Shown one piece after another: positions 37,387 to 46,774 of a DNA stretch of 64,000 nt. The stretch spans positions 4,154,001 through 4,218,000 of the forward strand of contig NZ_CP009553.3 of assembly GCF_000767615.3 (NCBI RefSeq), written 5' to 3'. The first letter of the stretch is position 1; each line of letters opens with the position of its first letter. A model generated the notes under the pieces. The model did not search any database. It saw nothing but the letters and a program-made list of their open reading frames with translations, and had not been told where the DNA came from. The DNA is from Pandoraea pnomenusa. Its GTDB lineage: Bacteria; Pseudomonadota; Gammaproteobacteria; Burkholderiales; Burkholderiaceae. A program made the translations under genes and the position numbers.

Positions 37387-38523
37387 ATGAAACCCAGCTT
37401 CCGCATCGCGGCGGTGGGGTGCTGCCTGGCGTTCGCCGGCGGCCTGCCCCTGCCCGCTCTGGCCCAGTCTCACGTTCAGCTCTACGGGCTGATCGACTCG
37501 GGCGTCGAATTCCTCACCAACGCCGACAAGAACGCCGCCGGCAGCACCGTCAACCTCACCCGCTTCACCTCGGGCAACCTCGCCGGTTCGCGCTGGGGTA
37601 TCAAGGGCGCCGAAGACCTCGGCGGCGGCAACAAGGCCTTTTTCCTGCTCGAGAACGGCTTCAACCTCGGCAACGGTCAATCGCTGCAAGGCGGTCGCGA
37701 GTTCGGCCGTCTGGCCTATGTCGGCCTGTCGAACCGGTCGTTTGGCGCTTTCACCATCGGCCGCCAGGGCGGCGTGTTCCTCGACTGGGTGAGCAAGTTC
37801 AACCCGCTCAACAACGCCGTGTACGCGATCAAGATGCAGGACACGGCGTTCTCCGACCGGCTGGACAACAGCCTGCGCTACACCGGCAAGTTCGGCGGCG
37901 TGGAGGCCATGGTCCAGTACTCGAAAGGCTACGACGACGTGAACTTCGGGTCGGCGAGCACCACGCCGGGCGACAATCGCCGCGCGCAGGTCGTCGACGC
38001 CGGGGTGCGCTACGCCAGCGGCGCGCTGTCCTTCGTGATCGCCTACGATCAGAAGAACGGTGGCGCCACGTCGCCCAACGCCGCCATGACCGCGAAGGTC
38101 GGCGGTTACGAAGGCAACATCGACCGTCGCATTGCCGTCGCCGCGAAATACGCGCTGCAAAGCGTCGACCTCTTCGTGGGCTACCGCTACCTGAATGCCA
38201 AGGCCATCCATCTGTCGGCACTGAACAAAAGTCCTGTCGAAGCGTCGAGCTACTACTGGCTGGGTTCGACGTGGCATGCCATGCCCGCGCTCGACCTGTC
38301 GGCAACGGCCATGTACCAGGACTTCTACGGCACGAACCGCGACCCGCTGTCGTTCCAGGTCAGCGCCGACTACCGCTTCTCGAAGCGCACCGACGCCTAC
38401 GTGAACCTCGGCTATGTGGTCAACCGCAACGGCTCCGATCTCGGCCTGAACGGTTTCGGCAGCAACGTGGTCGCCGGCAAGCATCAGTTCGGCACCATGG
38501 CCGGCATCAAGCACACCTTCTGA
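37387..38523 (+). CDS. Gram-negative porin (OmpC-type, Burkholderiales)
   Basis: The 378-aa precursor has a signal peptide cut near residue 26 (ALA|Q). The classic start QSHVQLYGLIDSGVEF, the GSRWGIKGAEDLGGG strand, an L3 region around VFLDWVSKFNPLNN and the terminal Phe needed for barrel assembly are all present. It forms a trimeric diffusion pore in the outer membrane. AAAGAGGA precedes the ATG. The stop overlaps the ABC ATPase start (ATGA), so the porin is translationally coupled to an inner-membrane importer, an unusual arrangement. Confidence 0.92.
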   Translation: MKPSFRIAAVGCCLAFAGGLPLPALAQSHVQLYGLIDSGVEFLTNADKNAAGSTVNLTRFTSGNLAGSRWGIKGAEDLGGGNKAFFLLENGFNLGNGQSLQGGREFGRLAYVGLSNRSFGAFTIGRQGGVFLDWVSKFNPLNNAVYAIKMQDTAFSDRLDNSLRYTGKFGGVEAMVQYSKGYDDVNFGSASTTPGDNRRAQVVDAGVRYASGALSFVIAYDQKNGGATSPNAAMTAKVGGYEGNIDRRIAVAAKYALQSVDLFVGYRYLNAKAIHLSALNKSPVEASSYYWLGSTWHAMPALDLSATAMYQDFYGTNRDPLSFQVSADYRFSKRTDAYVNLGYVVNRNGSDLGLNGFGSNVVAGKHQFGTMAGIKHTF

Positions 38524-39224
38524 TGACAGGCGACACTCGCGCCCCGTCGGCGCACGGCGTGTCGGTGTCGATACGCGCGCTGCACCAGCGCTTCGGTGCA
38601 ACGCGCGTCCTCGACAGCGTCGATCTCGAGGTCCCGGCCGGGACCACGACCGCGTTGCTCGGGCCTTCGGGCTGCGGCAAGAGCACGCTGCTCAGGCTGC
38701 TCGCCGGACTGCTCACGCCCACCGGCGGCGAAATCCGCTTCGACGACCAGGTCGTCGCGAGCGAACACGTGTGCCACGCGCCCGAGCGGCGCTCGCTCGG
38801 CATGGTCTTCCAGGACTACGCCCTGTGGCCGCACATGAACGTGGCCGCCAACGTCGCGTTCCCTCTCGAGATGCGTGGCGTGAAGCGCCACGAACGGGTC
38901 CATCGCGTCGAAGAGGCGCTCTCGCTCGTCGGGCTCGCCGGCCTGGGCACACGTCGACCGCAGGCGCTCTCCGGCGGACAGCAGCAGCGTGTGGCACTGG
39001 CGCGCGCCATCGTCTCGGCCCCCCGGTTGCTGCTTTTCGACGAACCGCTTTCCAACCTCGACCGCGATCTGCGCGCGCGCCTGTGCGCGGACATCGGCGC
39101 GCTGCTCTCGCGCCTGGGCACCACGGCCGTGTATGTGACGCACGACCGCGACGAAGCCGAGGCGCTGGCCGATCAGATCGTGATCCTCGCCCACGGGCGC
39201 GTTGACAAACGTATTACGAGGTAG
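38523..39224 (+). CDS. ABC transporter ATP-binding protein, short FbpC/AfuC-like
   Basis: This 233-aa ATPase has Walker A GPSGCGKS (~47-54), signature LSGGQQQRVALARAI and Walker B LLLFDEPLSNLD. The domain matches the CUT2/ferric-type importers, but the ~110-residue C-terminal TOBE regulatory domain usual in FbpC/PotA is missing. It is coupled to the porin stop by ATGA and is followed by binding-protein and permease genes. Substrate is unknown. Confidence 0.88.
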   Translation: MTGDTRAPSAHGVSVSIRALHQRFGATRVLDSVDLEVPAGTTTALLGPSGCGKSTLLRLLAGLLTPTGGEIRFDDQVVASEHVCHAPERRSLGMVFQDYALWPHMNVAANVAFPLEMRGVKRHERVHRVEEALSLVGLAGLGTRRPQALSGGQQQRVALARAIVSAPRLLLFDEPLSNLDRDLRARLCADIGALLSRLGTTAVYVTHDRDEAEALADQIVILAHGRVDKRITR

Positions 39225-39230
39225 CCCATA

Positions 39231-40202
39231 ATGCTCCACCGCAAAATCATCGCGACACTTACCATGGCCTTTGCTGCAAGCGTCGGCGTGCAACATGCGC
39301 ATGCATTGACCGTCTATACCGCCGGCCCCGGCAATCTCAGCAAGAAGCTCGCCGCGGGTTTCGAAAAGAAGACCGGCATCAAGGTCGACGTGTTTCAGGC
39401 CACCACCGGCAAGGTCATGGCCCGCATCGAAGCCGAGCAGGCCAATCCGCGAGCCGACGTGCTGATCTCGGCGTCGTGGGACACCGCGCAGGACCTCGAG
39501 GGGCGCGGCTGGCTCGCACCGTTCCAGAGCGTCAACGCCGCGCACGTGCCCGCCCCGTTCAAGACGTCGCACTACGTCGCGCAAGGGCTCTCGGCGCTCG
39601 GCATCGTGTGGAATGCAAAGTCCGGCACGCCGGAGCCGCACGACTGGCGCGACCTGACCCGACCCGCCTATCGTGACCGCGTGACCATGCCCGACCCTGC
39701 CCTCTCGGGCGCGTCGGCCGATCTGCTGCTCGGATTGCAGGCGCGTCTGGGCAGCGAGGCGTGGAAGCTCTTCGACGAACTCAGGCAGAACGGCATGGTC
39801 GTCTCCGGCCCGAACGCACAGGCGCTCAACCCGGTGCTGCAGGGCGCGAAGGCGGCCGTGTTCGGCGCGGTCGATTACGTCGCGTACGCGGCGGCGGCCA
39901 ACGGCGAGGCGATCAAGGTGATCTTCCCGACCAGCGGCACCGTGATCGCGCCGCGGCCCATGATGATCCTCAACACGTCGAAGCGGCAAGGGGAGGCACG
40001 CCAGTTCATCGATTACGTGCTCTCGGAAGCCGGCCAGCAACTGGTGGCCGAAGCGTGGCTGATTCCCGCGCGCGAGGATATCGCCATCAAGCGCGCCTCG
40101 TTCAAGGATCTGCGCCTGCTGCCACAGGGGGAAGCGCAATCGTCGAGCGCCTCGCGCGCCGAAGTCCTGGCACGTTTCGCCAAACTCAACGGCCAGCACT
40201 GA
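39231..40202 (+). CDS. Periplasmic substrate-binding protein, FbpA/AfuA-like
   Basis: The 323-aa precursor has a signal peptide cut after ~25 (AHA|LT), then LTVYTAGPGNLSKKLAAGFEKKTGIKVDV, the extracellular-binding type 1/ferric family start. The Tyr-Tyr pair that ligates iron in FbpA is not evident; only single tyrosines occur in GAVDYVAYAAAANGE. Iron is therefore doubtful, and hexose phosphates (AfuA) or phosphonates are alternatives. It starts 6 nt after the ATPase gene, with GAGGT upstream. Confidence 0.87.
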   Translation: MLHRKIIATLTMAFAASVGVQHAHALTVYTAGPGNLSKKLAAGFEKKTGIKVDVFQATTGKVMARIEAEQANPRADVLISASWDTAQDLEGRGWLAPFQSVNAAHVPAPFKTSHYVAQGLSALGIVWNAKSGTPEPHDWRDLTRPAYRDRVTMPDPALSGASADLLLGLQARLGSEAWKLFDELRQNGMVVSGPNAQALNPVLQGAKAAVFGAVDYVAYAAAANGEAIKVIFPTSGTVIAPRPMMILNTSKRQGEARQFIDYVLSEAGQQLVAEAWLIPAREDIAIKRASFKDLRLLPQGEAQSSSASRAEVLARFAKLNGQH

Positions 40203-40204
40203 CG

Positions 40205-41866
40205 ATGATCCCGTTTCGACGACTGCCCGCGGTGACGGTGGCCGCGCTCGCCGTGGTCGTGGCGTTGCCGGTCGCGTTCGTGCTGTTGCAGGCGATCTTT
40301 CCGCATCTGGCGACGGGTGCCTTCGACGCGCCGTTCGCGGCCGTGTGGCCGACGTTGTCCGACGCCGCCACCTGGCCGCTCGTGACCAATACGCTGCGCC
40401 TTGGCATGGCCGTGGCGCTTGGCACGGCGCTCGTGGGTGGCGCGCTGGGAGCGCTTCGCGGTCTGTTCCACGTGCCGGGCGCGCGTCTGTGGGACGTGTG
40501 CTTCCTGCTGCCGTTTCTCGTGCCGCCGTATCTCGCCGCACTCGGCTGGATGTTGCTGCTGCAAACCGGGGGATACGCCCAGCAACTCAGCGGGATCGAC
40601 GCGGGCCGGTTCCTGTTCTCGCTGCCCGGCCTCGTCTTCGTCATGACGCTGAACATCTTCCCGGTGGTGTACTTCGCCGTGTCGCGCGCGTTTGCGACCA
40701 CGGGGTCGCGTCTGGCCGACGTGGCGCGCGTGCACGGCGCGAGCGCCTGGCGTGCGTTCGCCAGGGTCACGCTGCCGCTTGCACTGCCCGCCTTTGCCGC
40801 CAGCCTGCTACTTGCATTCACCATGGCGATCGAGGAATTCGGCGCGCCCGCCGCGCTTGGCGCGCGTGCCGGCTTTTCCGTGCTGGTGACGTCCATCGAG
40901 GCCCGCTTCGCCGACTGGCCGATCGATCTGCCCGACGCCTCGGTCCTCTCGGTCGTGCTGGCCGCCATGGCGTTGCTCGCATTCGTCTTGCAACACCGGC
41001 TCGCGGCGGGCAAGGATTTCGAGACACAGACCGGCAAACCGGTCGCCTCGCCCGCGCGCACGCTCGGCCGCTGGCGATGGCCGGTGCTGCTTGGCTTCGG
41101 GTGCGTGGCCATGCTCGCCACGGCCGCGCCGCTCTTCTCGATCCTGGCCACGGCGTTCTCGGGCACGCTCTCGGGCGGATTGTCCGTCGCCAATCTCACG
41201 ACATCGCATTTCGCCGCACTGCTTGCCCAGGGCGCGGAGGGCCTCGAAGCGCTGGCCACGAGCCTGTCCCTCGCGCTGGGCACGTCGCTCGTGACCGGCG
41301 TGCTGGGGTTTCTGTGCGCCTGGTGCGTGGTGAAGTCGACAATGCGCGCGCGCGTGCTGATCGACGCCCTGTCGCTGCTGCCGCATGCCCTGCCAGGCAT
41401 CGTCGTCGGCGTCGGGTTGATACTCGCCTGGAACCTGCCCTTCTGGCCGGTCACGCCTTACAACACGTGGGGCATTCTGCTGCTGTCCTACAGTTGCCTG
41501 CTGCTGCCTTACCCGGTGCGCTACACCAGCGCGGCGCTGCGCCAGATGGCTGCGTCGCTCGAAGCCGCGGCGCGTGTGCATGGCGCGCCGTCGGGCGTCA
41601 CGCTGCGACGCATTACCCTGCCACTGGTCATGCCGGCGCTCGGCGCATCGCTGATGATCGTGTTCGCCATTGCCTCGCGCGAACTGGTCACCTCGCTGCT
41701 GCTCGCGCCGAGCGGCGTGCAGACGGTCTCGATCTTCATATGGCGCCAGTTCGAACAGGGTTCCATCGGACAAGGCATGGCGATGGGCGTGGTCTCGATG
41801 GCCGTGAGCGGCACCTTGCTCATGCTGGCCTCCCGACTGGGAGGCCGGCGCCAGGGCCACGCCTAG
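40205..41866 (+). CDS. Fused two-domain ABC permease, FbpB/AfuB-like
   Basis: The 553-aa inner-membrane protein has two BPD_transp_1 halves of about six helices each, joined near residue 275. Each carries an EAA-type loop (VARVHGASAWRAFARVTLPLALP and AARVHGAPSGVTLRRITLP) for ATPase contact. This single-chain double permease is the FbpB type. It starts 2 nt after the binding-protein stop. Its stop shares the CTAG tetranucleotide with the stop of the convergent MFS gene. Confidence 0.9.
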   Translation: MIPFRRLPAVTVAALAVVVALPVAFVLLQAIFPHLATGAFDAPFAAVWPTLSDAATWPLVTNTLRLGMAVALGTALVGGALGALRGLFHVPGARLWDVCFLLPFLVPPYLAALGWMLLLQTGGYAQQLSGIDAGRFLFSLPGLVFVMTLNIFPVVYFAVSRAFATTGSRLADVARVHGASAWRAFARVTLPLALPAFAASLLLAFTMAIEEFGAPAALGARAGFSVLVTSIEARFADWPIDLPDASVLSVVLAAMALLAFVLQHRLAAGKDFETQTGKPVASPARTLGRWRWPVLLGFGCVAMLATAAPLFSILATAFSGTLSGGLSVANLTTSHFAALLAQGAEGLEALATSLSLALGTSLVTGVLGFLCAWCVVKSTMRARVLIDALSLLPHALPGIVVGVGLILAWNLPFWPVTPYNTWGILLLSYSCLLLPYPVRYTSAALRQMAASLEAAARVHGAPSGVTLRRITLPLVMPALGASLMIVFAIASRELVTSLLLAPSGVQTVSIFIWRQFEQGSIGQGMAMGVVSMAVSGTLLMLASRLGGRRQGHA

Positions 41867-43266
41867 CGGCGCCAGCGCAGGGGACGCCGCAGCGGATGCC
41901 GCTGCGGCCCGACCGGCGCCCACACCGGCGAGGCTCCCGCCATGCCGGCCGCCTCGGGGCGGTAGTCGTCGTCGGCCACCCGGTCCATCGCCTCGGCCTG
42001 CTCATCTTTTTCGACGGTCTTGCTCGTGTCGATGAACAGCGCAGCCACCACGCCCGCGCCCAGCAGGGCCGCCGAAATGGCGAACGGCACGTTGTAGCTG
42101 CCGCTCGTCTCGATCAGATAGCCGAACGCCACCGGCGAAATCATGCCCGCCAGCCCGAAGCCGGTGTTCATCATCCCGCCCGCCGTGCCGGCGTACTTGC
42201 CCGCGATGTCGAGCGGCAGCGTCCACAGGACAGGGTTGGTGATTTCAAGGAAGAAGAACGACGCGGAGAGCAGCAGCACCGCCACGAGCGGATCGGACAC
42301 CATCGTCATGGGCAGCAGGAAGGCGAGCGATCCCCCCATGCCCACCACCAGCACCGAGACGCGCGCGAAGCGCAACCGGCCGGTCGCCTTGTACAGCTTG
42401 TCGGAGACTACCCCGCCCAGCGTATCGCCAATCACACCGGCGAGCAGCGGCAATGCCGTGAACAGCGCCAGTCGCTTGAGATCGAACCCCTGCGACTCTC
42501 GCAGATAGGAAGGCATCCAGGTCAGGTACACCCAGAGCAGCCAGCCGTAGCAGAAGTCGACGAACGTCACGAGCCACATGCGGCGGATGAGCTTGCGCCA
42601 TGGCGTCGCGGCACGCTTGGCCCGCTCGCAGTCGCCCGTGCGATAGCCGATCTCGGTCACTTCCTCGGGCGTGATGCGACGATGCTGGTCGGGCGTGTTG
42701 GTGAACACCTTCATGTAGAGCAACGTCCACGCGAGGCTCACGACACCGAGCACGATGAACGCTTCGCGCCAGCCGAACGCCACCACGATGGCGAGCACCA
42801 CCGGCGGCGTGATCGCGCCGCCCAGGCGCGCAAAGCTGTGCGTGATGCCCTGGGCGAAGCCGCGCTCGCCCACCGGCATCCAGTACGTAAAGGCGCGCGT
42901 GGCGGTCGGAAACGCCCCGCCTTCACCGATGCCGAGCACGAAGCGCAACACCACCAGCGTGAGGATGCTGCCGGCAAAGCCGGTCGCGAGCGTGGCCGCG
43001 CCCCAGATCAGCGAGAGCACCGTCAGCACCAGCTTCGGCCCGAAGCGATCGGCGAGCCACCCGCCGAAGATCTGCATGGCGGCATACGGATAGGCGAAGG
43101 CGGAAAACACAAGCCCGAGTTGCACCGTCGTGAGTCCCATCTCCTGGCGGATGAACGGGCCGGCGACGGCAATGTTGACACGATCGATGTACGAGATGAA
43201 ATACATCAGGCACATGACCGCAAGAATGATGTGGCGCGTCTTCACGCGACCGGTACGCTTGTCCAT
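41863..43266 (-). CDS. sauU: MFS transporter of the ACS family, SauU-like
   Basis: The 467-aa, 12-helix major facilitator has the family start ILAVMCLMYFISYIDRVNIAVA and GWLADRFGPKLVL between helices 2 and 3. A ~50-residue cytoplasmic tail ends in Arg/Pro-rich sequence. The ACS family carries anionic organic acids. Its place as last gene of the ligase/dehydrogenase operon matches SauU, the proposed sulfoacetate importer of Cupriavidus necator. The function is inferred from order and family. Confidence 0.75.
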   Translation of the reverse strand: MDKRTGRVKTRHIILAVMCLMYFISYIDRVNIAVAGPFIRQEMGLTTVQLGLVFSAFAYPYAAMQIFGGWLADRFGPKLVLTVLSLIWGAATLATGFAGSILTLVVLRFVLGIGEGGAFPTATRAFTYWMPVGERGFAQGITHSFARLGGAITPPVVLAIVVAFGWREAFIVLGVVSLAWTLLYMKVFTNTPDQHRRITPEEVTEIGYRTGDCERAKRAATPWRKLIRRMWLVTFVDFCYGWLLWVYLTWMPSYLRESQGFDLKRLALFTALPLLAGVIGDTLGGVVSDKLYKATGRLRFARVSVLVVGMGGSLAFLLPMTMVSDPLVAVLLLSASFFFLEITNPVLWTLPLDIAGKYAGTAGGMMNTGFGLAGMISPVAFGYLIETSGSYNVPFAISAALLGAGVVAALFIDTSKTVEKDEQAEAMDRVADDDYRPEAAGMAGASPVWAPVGPQRHPLRRPLRWRR

Positions 43267-43364
43267 GTTGTCTCCTATGTATTTACGTCGCACACGTCAT
43301 GCGTCTGCGATCGTGTCCTGCCGGTGAAACCATGCCCGGCCGGCGGCCGGCGCACGTGGGGGCG

Positions 43365-45068
43365 CTAACGTTGCAACAGCTTCAGGCGCTGCACCTTGCC
43401 CGACGGTCCGCGAGGAAGATCCGTCACGAAGTGAAACGCCTTCGGCGTCTTGTAGCGCCCGAGCGTCTTCAGGCAGTGCTCGCGCAGCGCCGCCGCGTCG
43501 GGGGGCATGTACGCCACGCCATCCACGCTACCCGTGGCATCCGCGGTGTCGGAGCCGTCCGGGCCACCCGCGCCGCGCACCACCACGAAAGCGACGATCT
43601 CCTGCCCGTACGCGGCGTCGGGCACGCCAACCGCGGCCGCTTCGAGCACTCCCGGGTGGCGCAGCAGGGCCTCGTCGATCTCGCGCGGTGCGATGTTCTC
43701 GCCGCCCTTGATGATCAGCTCCTTCGCACGACCGGAGATGTAGAAGTAGCCGTCCTCGTCGCGATGCCCGAGGTCGCCCGTGCGCAACCAGCCATCGGCC
43801 GTGAAGGCGTCGGCGGTTTCGTCGGGCCGCTTGTAATAGCCGCGCATGACCTGGGCGCCGCGCAGGACGAGCTCGCCGGTCTCGCCGGGTTCGGTCTGGG
43901 AGCCATCGCGCCTCACGACCTTTGCCTCTGCACCCGACGGCAGGCCGATGCTGCCGATGCGGCGCCGCGAGGCATCGTAGGGGTTGCTGAATACAGGCGC
44001 CGCCGTCTCGGTCATGCCCATCGTCTCGATGATGCCGATGCCGAATCGCGCCTCGAATGCGCGATGGTGCTCGGCCGGCAGCGCTGCCGACGCACTGCGG
44101 CAGAATCGCAGGCCCGCCAGCACCGCGCGCTCAGGCGCCGGCGCTTCGAGCAGATACGCCACGATGGTCGGCACCACGTTGATCCACGAGCAGCGCGAAG
44201 TGCATACGTCGTGCCAGAAGGTGCGTGCCGAAAAGCGCGGCGCCATCACGACCGATCCACCGTGGAAAAGCGGCGTGAGCAGCGTGACGACCAGCCCGTT
44301 GATGTGATAGAGCGGCAGCGAAGCGAGCACGCGATCATCGTGGGTCAGGCGATGCTCCGCACTGATGAACGTTGCGTTGGTCAGCAGGTTGGCGTGTGTG
44401 AGCAACACCCCCTTCGGCACGCCCGTCGTGCCCGACGTGTACATGAGCAATGCCACGTCGCGCAGGTCGGGCGACGCGGGCGCGCGAGGCCCGTCGAGCA
44501 CGGGGATCTCCGGGGACGCGCTGGCGTCCGGCGACGTGCAAACGAGCGCGACCGACCGCGTCATGCCCTGCGCGCGCGCCGCATCGAGCGCCGCCTGGAC
44601 GGCCGGGAGCATCGCCTCGGACACGAAGACGAGGCGCGTGTCCGAATGCTCGACGATGTATTGCATCTGCGCCGGCTGACACAGCAGATTGATCGGATTG
44701 ACGATCAGGCCGCTGTACATCGCCGCAAGAATCAAGCGAGCGGACTGGATACCGTTGCCCATACAGACCGACACGATATCGCCAGGCTGCAGCCCGGCTT
44801 GCGCGAAGCGGCGCGCGAGTTCGCGACAATCGTCACGCAGTTCGGCGAAAGTGAGCGCCGCGGCCACGTCGTCGGGGCGTGCGCCGCCCTCCGCCGCCGG
44901 AATCAGATACGGACGCGCGCCGAGCGCCGCCGCCCGCGCGTCGATCAGCTCACGCACGGTGGCCGCCGATGCCGTCAGCACATCGAGCGCCGGACCGTCG
45001 AGGTCATTGCACGGGGTCTGCCGCGCAATGGCGCCTGCCACCGGGGCCGGATTCATGGGGGCGTTCAT
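43365..45068 (-). CDS. sauT: AMP-forming acyl-CoA ligase, SauT-like
   Basis: The 567-aa adenylate-forming enzyme has the P-loop YTSGTTGVPKG, GMTETAAPVF, GWLRTGDLG and the hinge GRAKELIIKGGENIAPREIDE. The C-terminal catalytic Lys is in PSGKVQR. It activates a carboxylate to acyl-AMP and then acyl-CoA. Between an acylating aldehyde dehydrogenase and an ACS transporter, with a divergent IclR gene, it fits SauT (sulfoacetate-CoA ligase). Its start overlaps the dehydrogenase stop by 4 bp. Longer readings upstream are shadows of the dehydrogenase. Confidence 0.75.
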   Translation of the reverse strand: MNAPMNPAPVAGAIARQTPCNDLDGPALDVLTASAATVRELIDARAAALGARPYLIPAAEGGARPDDVAAALTFAELRDDCRELARRFAQAGLQPGDIVSVCMGNGIQSARLILAAMYSGLIVNPINLLCQPAQMQYIVEHSDTRLVFVSEAMLPAVQAALDAARAQGMTRSVALVCTSPDASASPEIPVLDGPRAPASPDLRDVALLMYTSGTTGVPKGVLLTHANLLTNATFISAEHRLTHDDRVLASLPLYHINGLVVTLLTPLFHGGSVVMAPRFSARTFWHDVCTSRCSWINVVPTIVAYLLEAPAPERAVLAGLRFCRSASAALPAEHHRAFEARFGIGIIETMGMTETAAPVFSNPYDASRRRIGSIGLPSGAEAKVVRRDGSQTEPGETGELVLRGAQVMRGYYKRPDETADAFTADGWLRTGDLGHRDEDGYFYISGRAKELIIKGGENIAPREIDEALLRHPGVLEAAAVGVPDAAYGQEIVAFVVVRGAGGPDGSDTADATGSVDGVAYMPPDAAALREHCLKTLGRYKTPKAFHFVTDLPRGPSGKVQRLKLLQR

Positions 45069-46537
45069 CGTCCGTACCTCGCGAAATAGTCGGCCAGCAG
45101 ATCGTCGGCCTCGGGCACCTGCGCGGCGATCGGGTACGCCACACGCGTGACGTTCAGGTACTGACGAAAGCCCAGGTTGTCGGTGAAGTTGTTTTTTCCC
45201 CATGTCCCGCAACCCATCGACAGCGAGAACGGCAGCCCGTTGTCGAAATTGCCGCCGGTGGCGAAGCAGTGCGCCTGGTTCACGATCACGCGCGCGACCG
45301 GCAACATCTGTCCCAAATGCACCGCCTGTGCCGGATCGGCGCCGTGCAGGCCCACGGAGTGACCCGCGCCCATGTACGCGTAGATACGCTCGACGAGCGC
45401 CACGGCATCGTTGAAATCGCGCGCCCGATACACGGTGAGCACCGGCGAGAGCTTCTCGCCGGAGAACGGATACGCCGGGCCGGTGCCGGTCTCCTCCACC
45501 ATCAGGAACGACGGGCGTTGCGCGGCCACTGCGTCGAGCCCGGCGAGCTGCGCGATCACGTCGGCGGTCTTGGCCGTGCAGCGGCCACTGAGCTTGCCGT
45601 CGTGCCACATCGTCGCCTCGAGCGCGCGCTTTTGCGACGCATCGAGGAGCACGCCGCCTGCGGCACGTAGCGCGTCGAGCATGGCGTCGTACACGACAGT
45701 GTCGATCACCACGCTGTTTTCCGAGGAGCAGCTCGTGGCATTGTCGAAGGTCTTCGAGCGGGCGATCTTTTCGGCGGCGTCGCGCAGATCGGCGCTCGCC
45801 GAGACGATCGACGCCACATTGCCGGCGCCCACGCCGAAGGCGGGCGTGCCGCTCGTGTAGGCCATGCGCACGTTCGCCTGCGAACCGGTCGCGACCACGA
45901 GATCGGCCTGCCGCATCAGCGCCGCGGTAGCGGCCTTGGTCACAGGCTCGGGCAGCATCTGCACGAGGTCCGGCGACAGGCCCGCCTTTGCGAGTTCCGC
46001 GTGAATGAACCGCAGCAACAACGCACAGGCGCCATACCCCTTGGGCGAAGGAGCGACGATCACCGCATTGCCGCACTTGAGCGAATTGACGATCTTGTTC
46101 GCCGGCGTTGCGGCGGGATTGGTCGACGGCGTGATGGCGGCCACGACGCCGACCGGGCGAGCGATCTCGACGATCCCGCGCCGGGCGTCCTCGGCGATCA
46201 CGCCATGCGTCTTGCGATCGTGCAGATCGCGCAACAAGCCGAGCGTCTTGCGAAAGTTCTTCTGGATCTTGTCGTCGACGTTGCCGAGTCCCGTGTCGTG
46301 CACGGCAAGCTCGGCGAGTTGCCGGTTGCGCGCCGGCGCCATGATCGCCCACGCGGCGGCCGCTGCGGCCGTATCGAGCGTCTGCTGCCCGCCCCGGGCG
46401 AAGTCGCGCTGCGCGGCGCGGGCGCGAGCGACGATCGCGCCCACCTGGGTCTCGATCTCGTCGGCGGCGGTGCCCGCCGGCGACGACGCATCGGCGTTCG
46501 ACTGCGCGAGGGTCGCGCCGAAAGCCCGTGAATTCAT
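45065..46537 (-). CDS. sauS: CoA-acylating aldehyde dehydrogenase, SauS-like
   Basis: This 490-aa member of the EutE/AdhE-type acylating aldehyde dehydrogenases has nucleophile Cys in NATSCSSENSVV, the cofactor region VAAITPSTNPAATPANK and FGVGAGNVASIV. Such enzymes interconvert acyl-CoA and aldehyde with NAD(P). SauS reduces sulfoacetyl-CoA to sulfoacetaldehyde, which Xsc then cleaves. The four-gene context matches sauRSTU; xsc is not in the window. AGGAGG precedes the ATG at 46537. Confidence 0.78.
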   Translation of the reverse strand: MNSRAFGATLAQSNADASSPAGTAADEIETQVGAIVARARAAQRDFARGGQQTLDTAAAAAAWAIMAPARNRQLAELAVHDTGLGNVDDKIQKNFRKTLGLLRDLHDRKTHGVIAEDARRGIVEIARPVGVVAAITPSTNPAATPANKIVNSLKCGNAVIVAPSPKGYGACALLLRFIHAELAKAGLSPDLVQMLPEPVTKAATAALMRQADLVVATGSQANVRMAYTSGTPAFGVGAGNVASIVSASADLRDAAEKIARSKTFDNATSCSSENSVVIDTVVYDAMLDALRAAGGVLLDASQKRALEATMWHDGKLSGRCTAKTADVIAQLAGLDAVAAQRPSFLMVEETGTGPAYPFSGEKLSPVLTVYRARDFNDAVALVERIYAYMGAGHSVGLHGADPAQAVHLGQMLPVARVIVNQAHCFATGGNFDNGLPFSLSMGCGTWGKNNFTDNLGFRQYLNVTRVAYPIAAQVPEADDLLADYFARYGR

Positions 46538-46561
46538 GTGATGCCTCCTGGTTTTTTTATC

Positions 46562-46583
46562 GATTGAGCTCGCGTACTCAATC
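46562..46583. promoter_or_regulatory. Inverted repeat near the sauS-like start
   Basis: GATTGAG-N8-CTCAATC has perfect 7-bp arms, 25 nt before the sauS-like ATG. It is well placed for a repressor site. Confidence 0.45.
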
Positions 46584-46654
46584 TAGCCAACCCGGCGGCG
46601 CCACAGGTCTCAAATTCCCGGACAAACCGGACACATCAGGAGGGTGTACAGGCT

Positions 46655-46671
46655 GTCCCGATATTCGGGAC
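46655..46671. promoter_or_regulatory. 17-bp palindrome, likely IclR-type operator
   Basis: GTCCCGATATTCGGGAC (7-3-7, perfect) lies in the middle of the sauS/sauR divergent region. Its size fits IclR-family operators, so it is a good candidate SauR site. Confidence 0.6.
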
Positions 46672-46774
46672 CGATAAAGTCCGCAAAAGTCATCAAACCG
46701 ATGCAGAATCACAGGAAACAGCGCGCGCAACCACGACCCGGATCACGGCGCGGGCGTCGCGCAAAGGAGACGAC

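Noticed and set aside
40345..43368. 1007-codon open frame across the ABC permease and the MFS gene
   Set aside because: Runs in another frame of one gene and antisense to the next; a compositional artefact.
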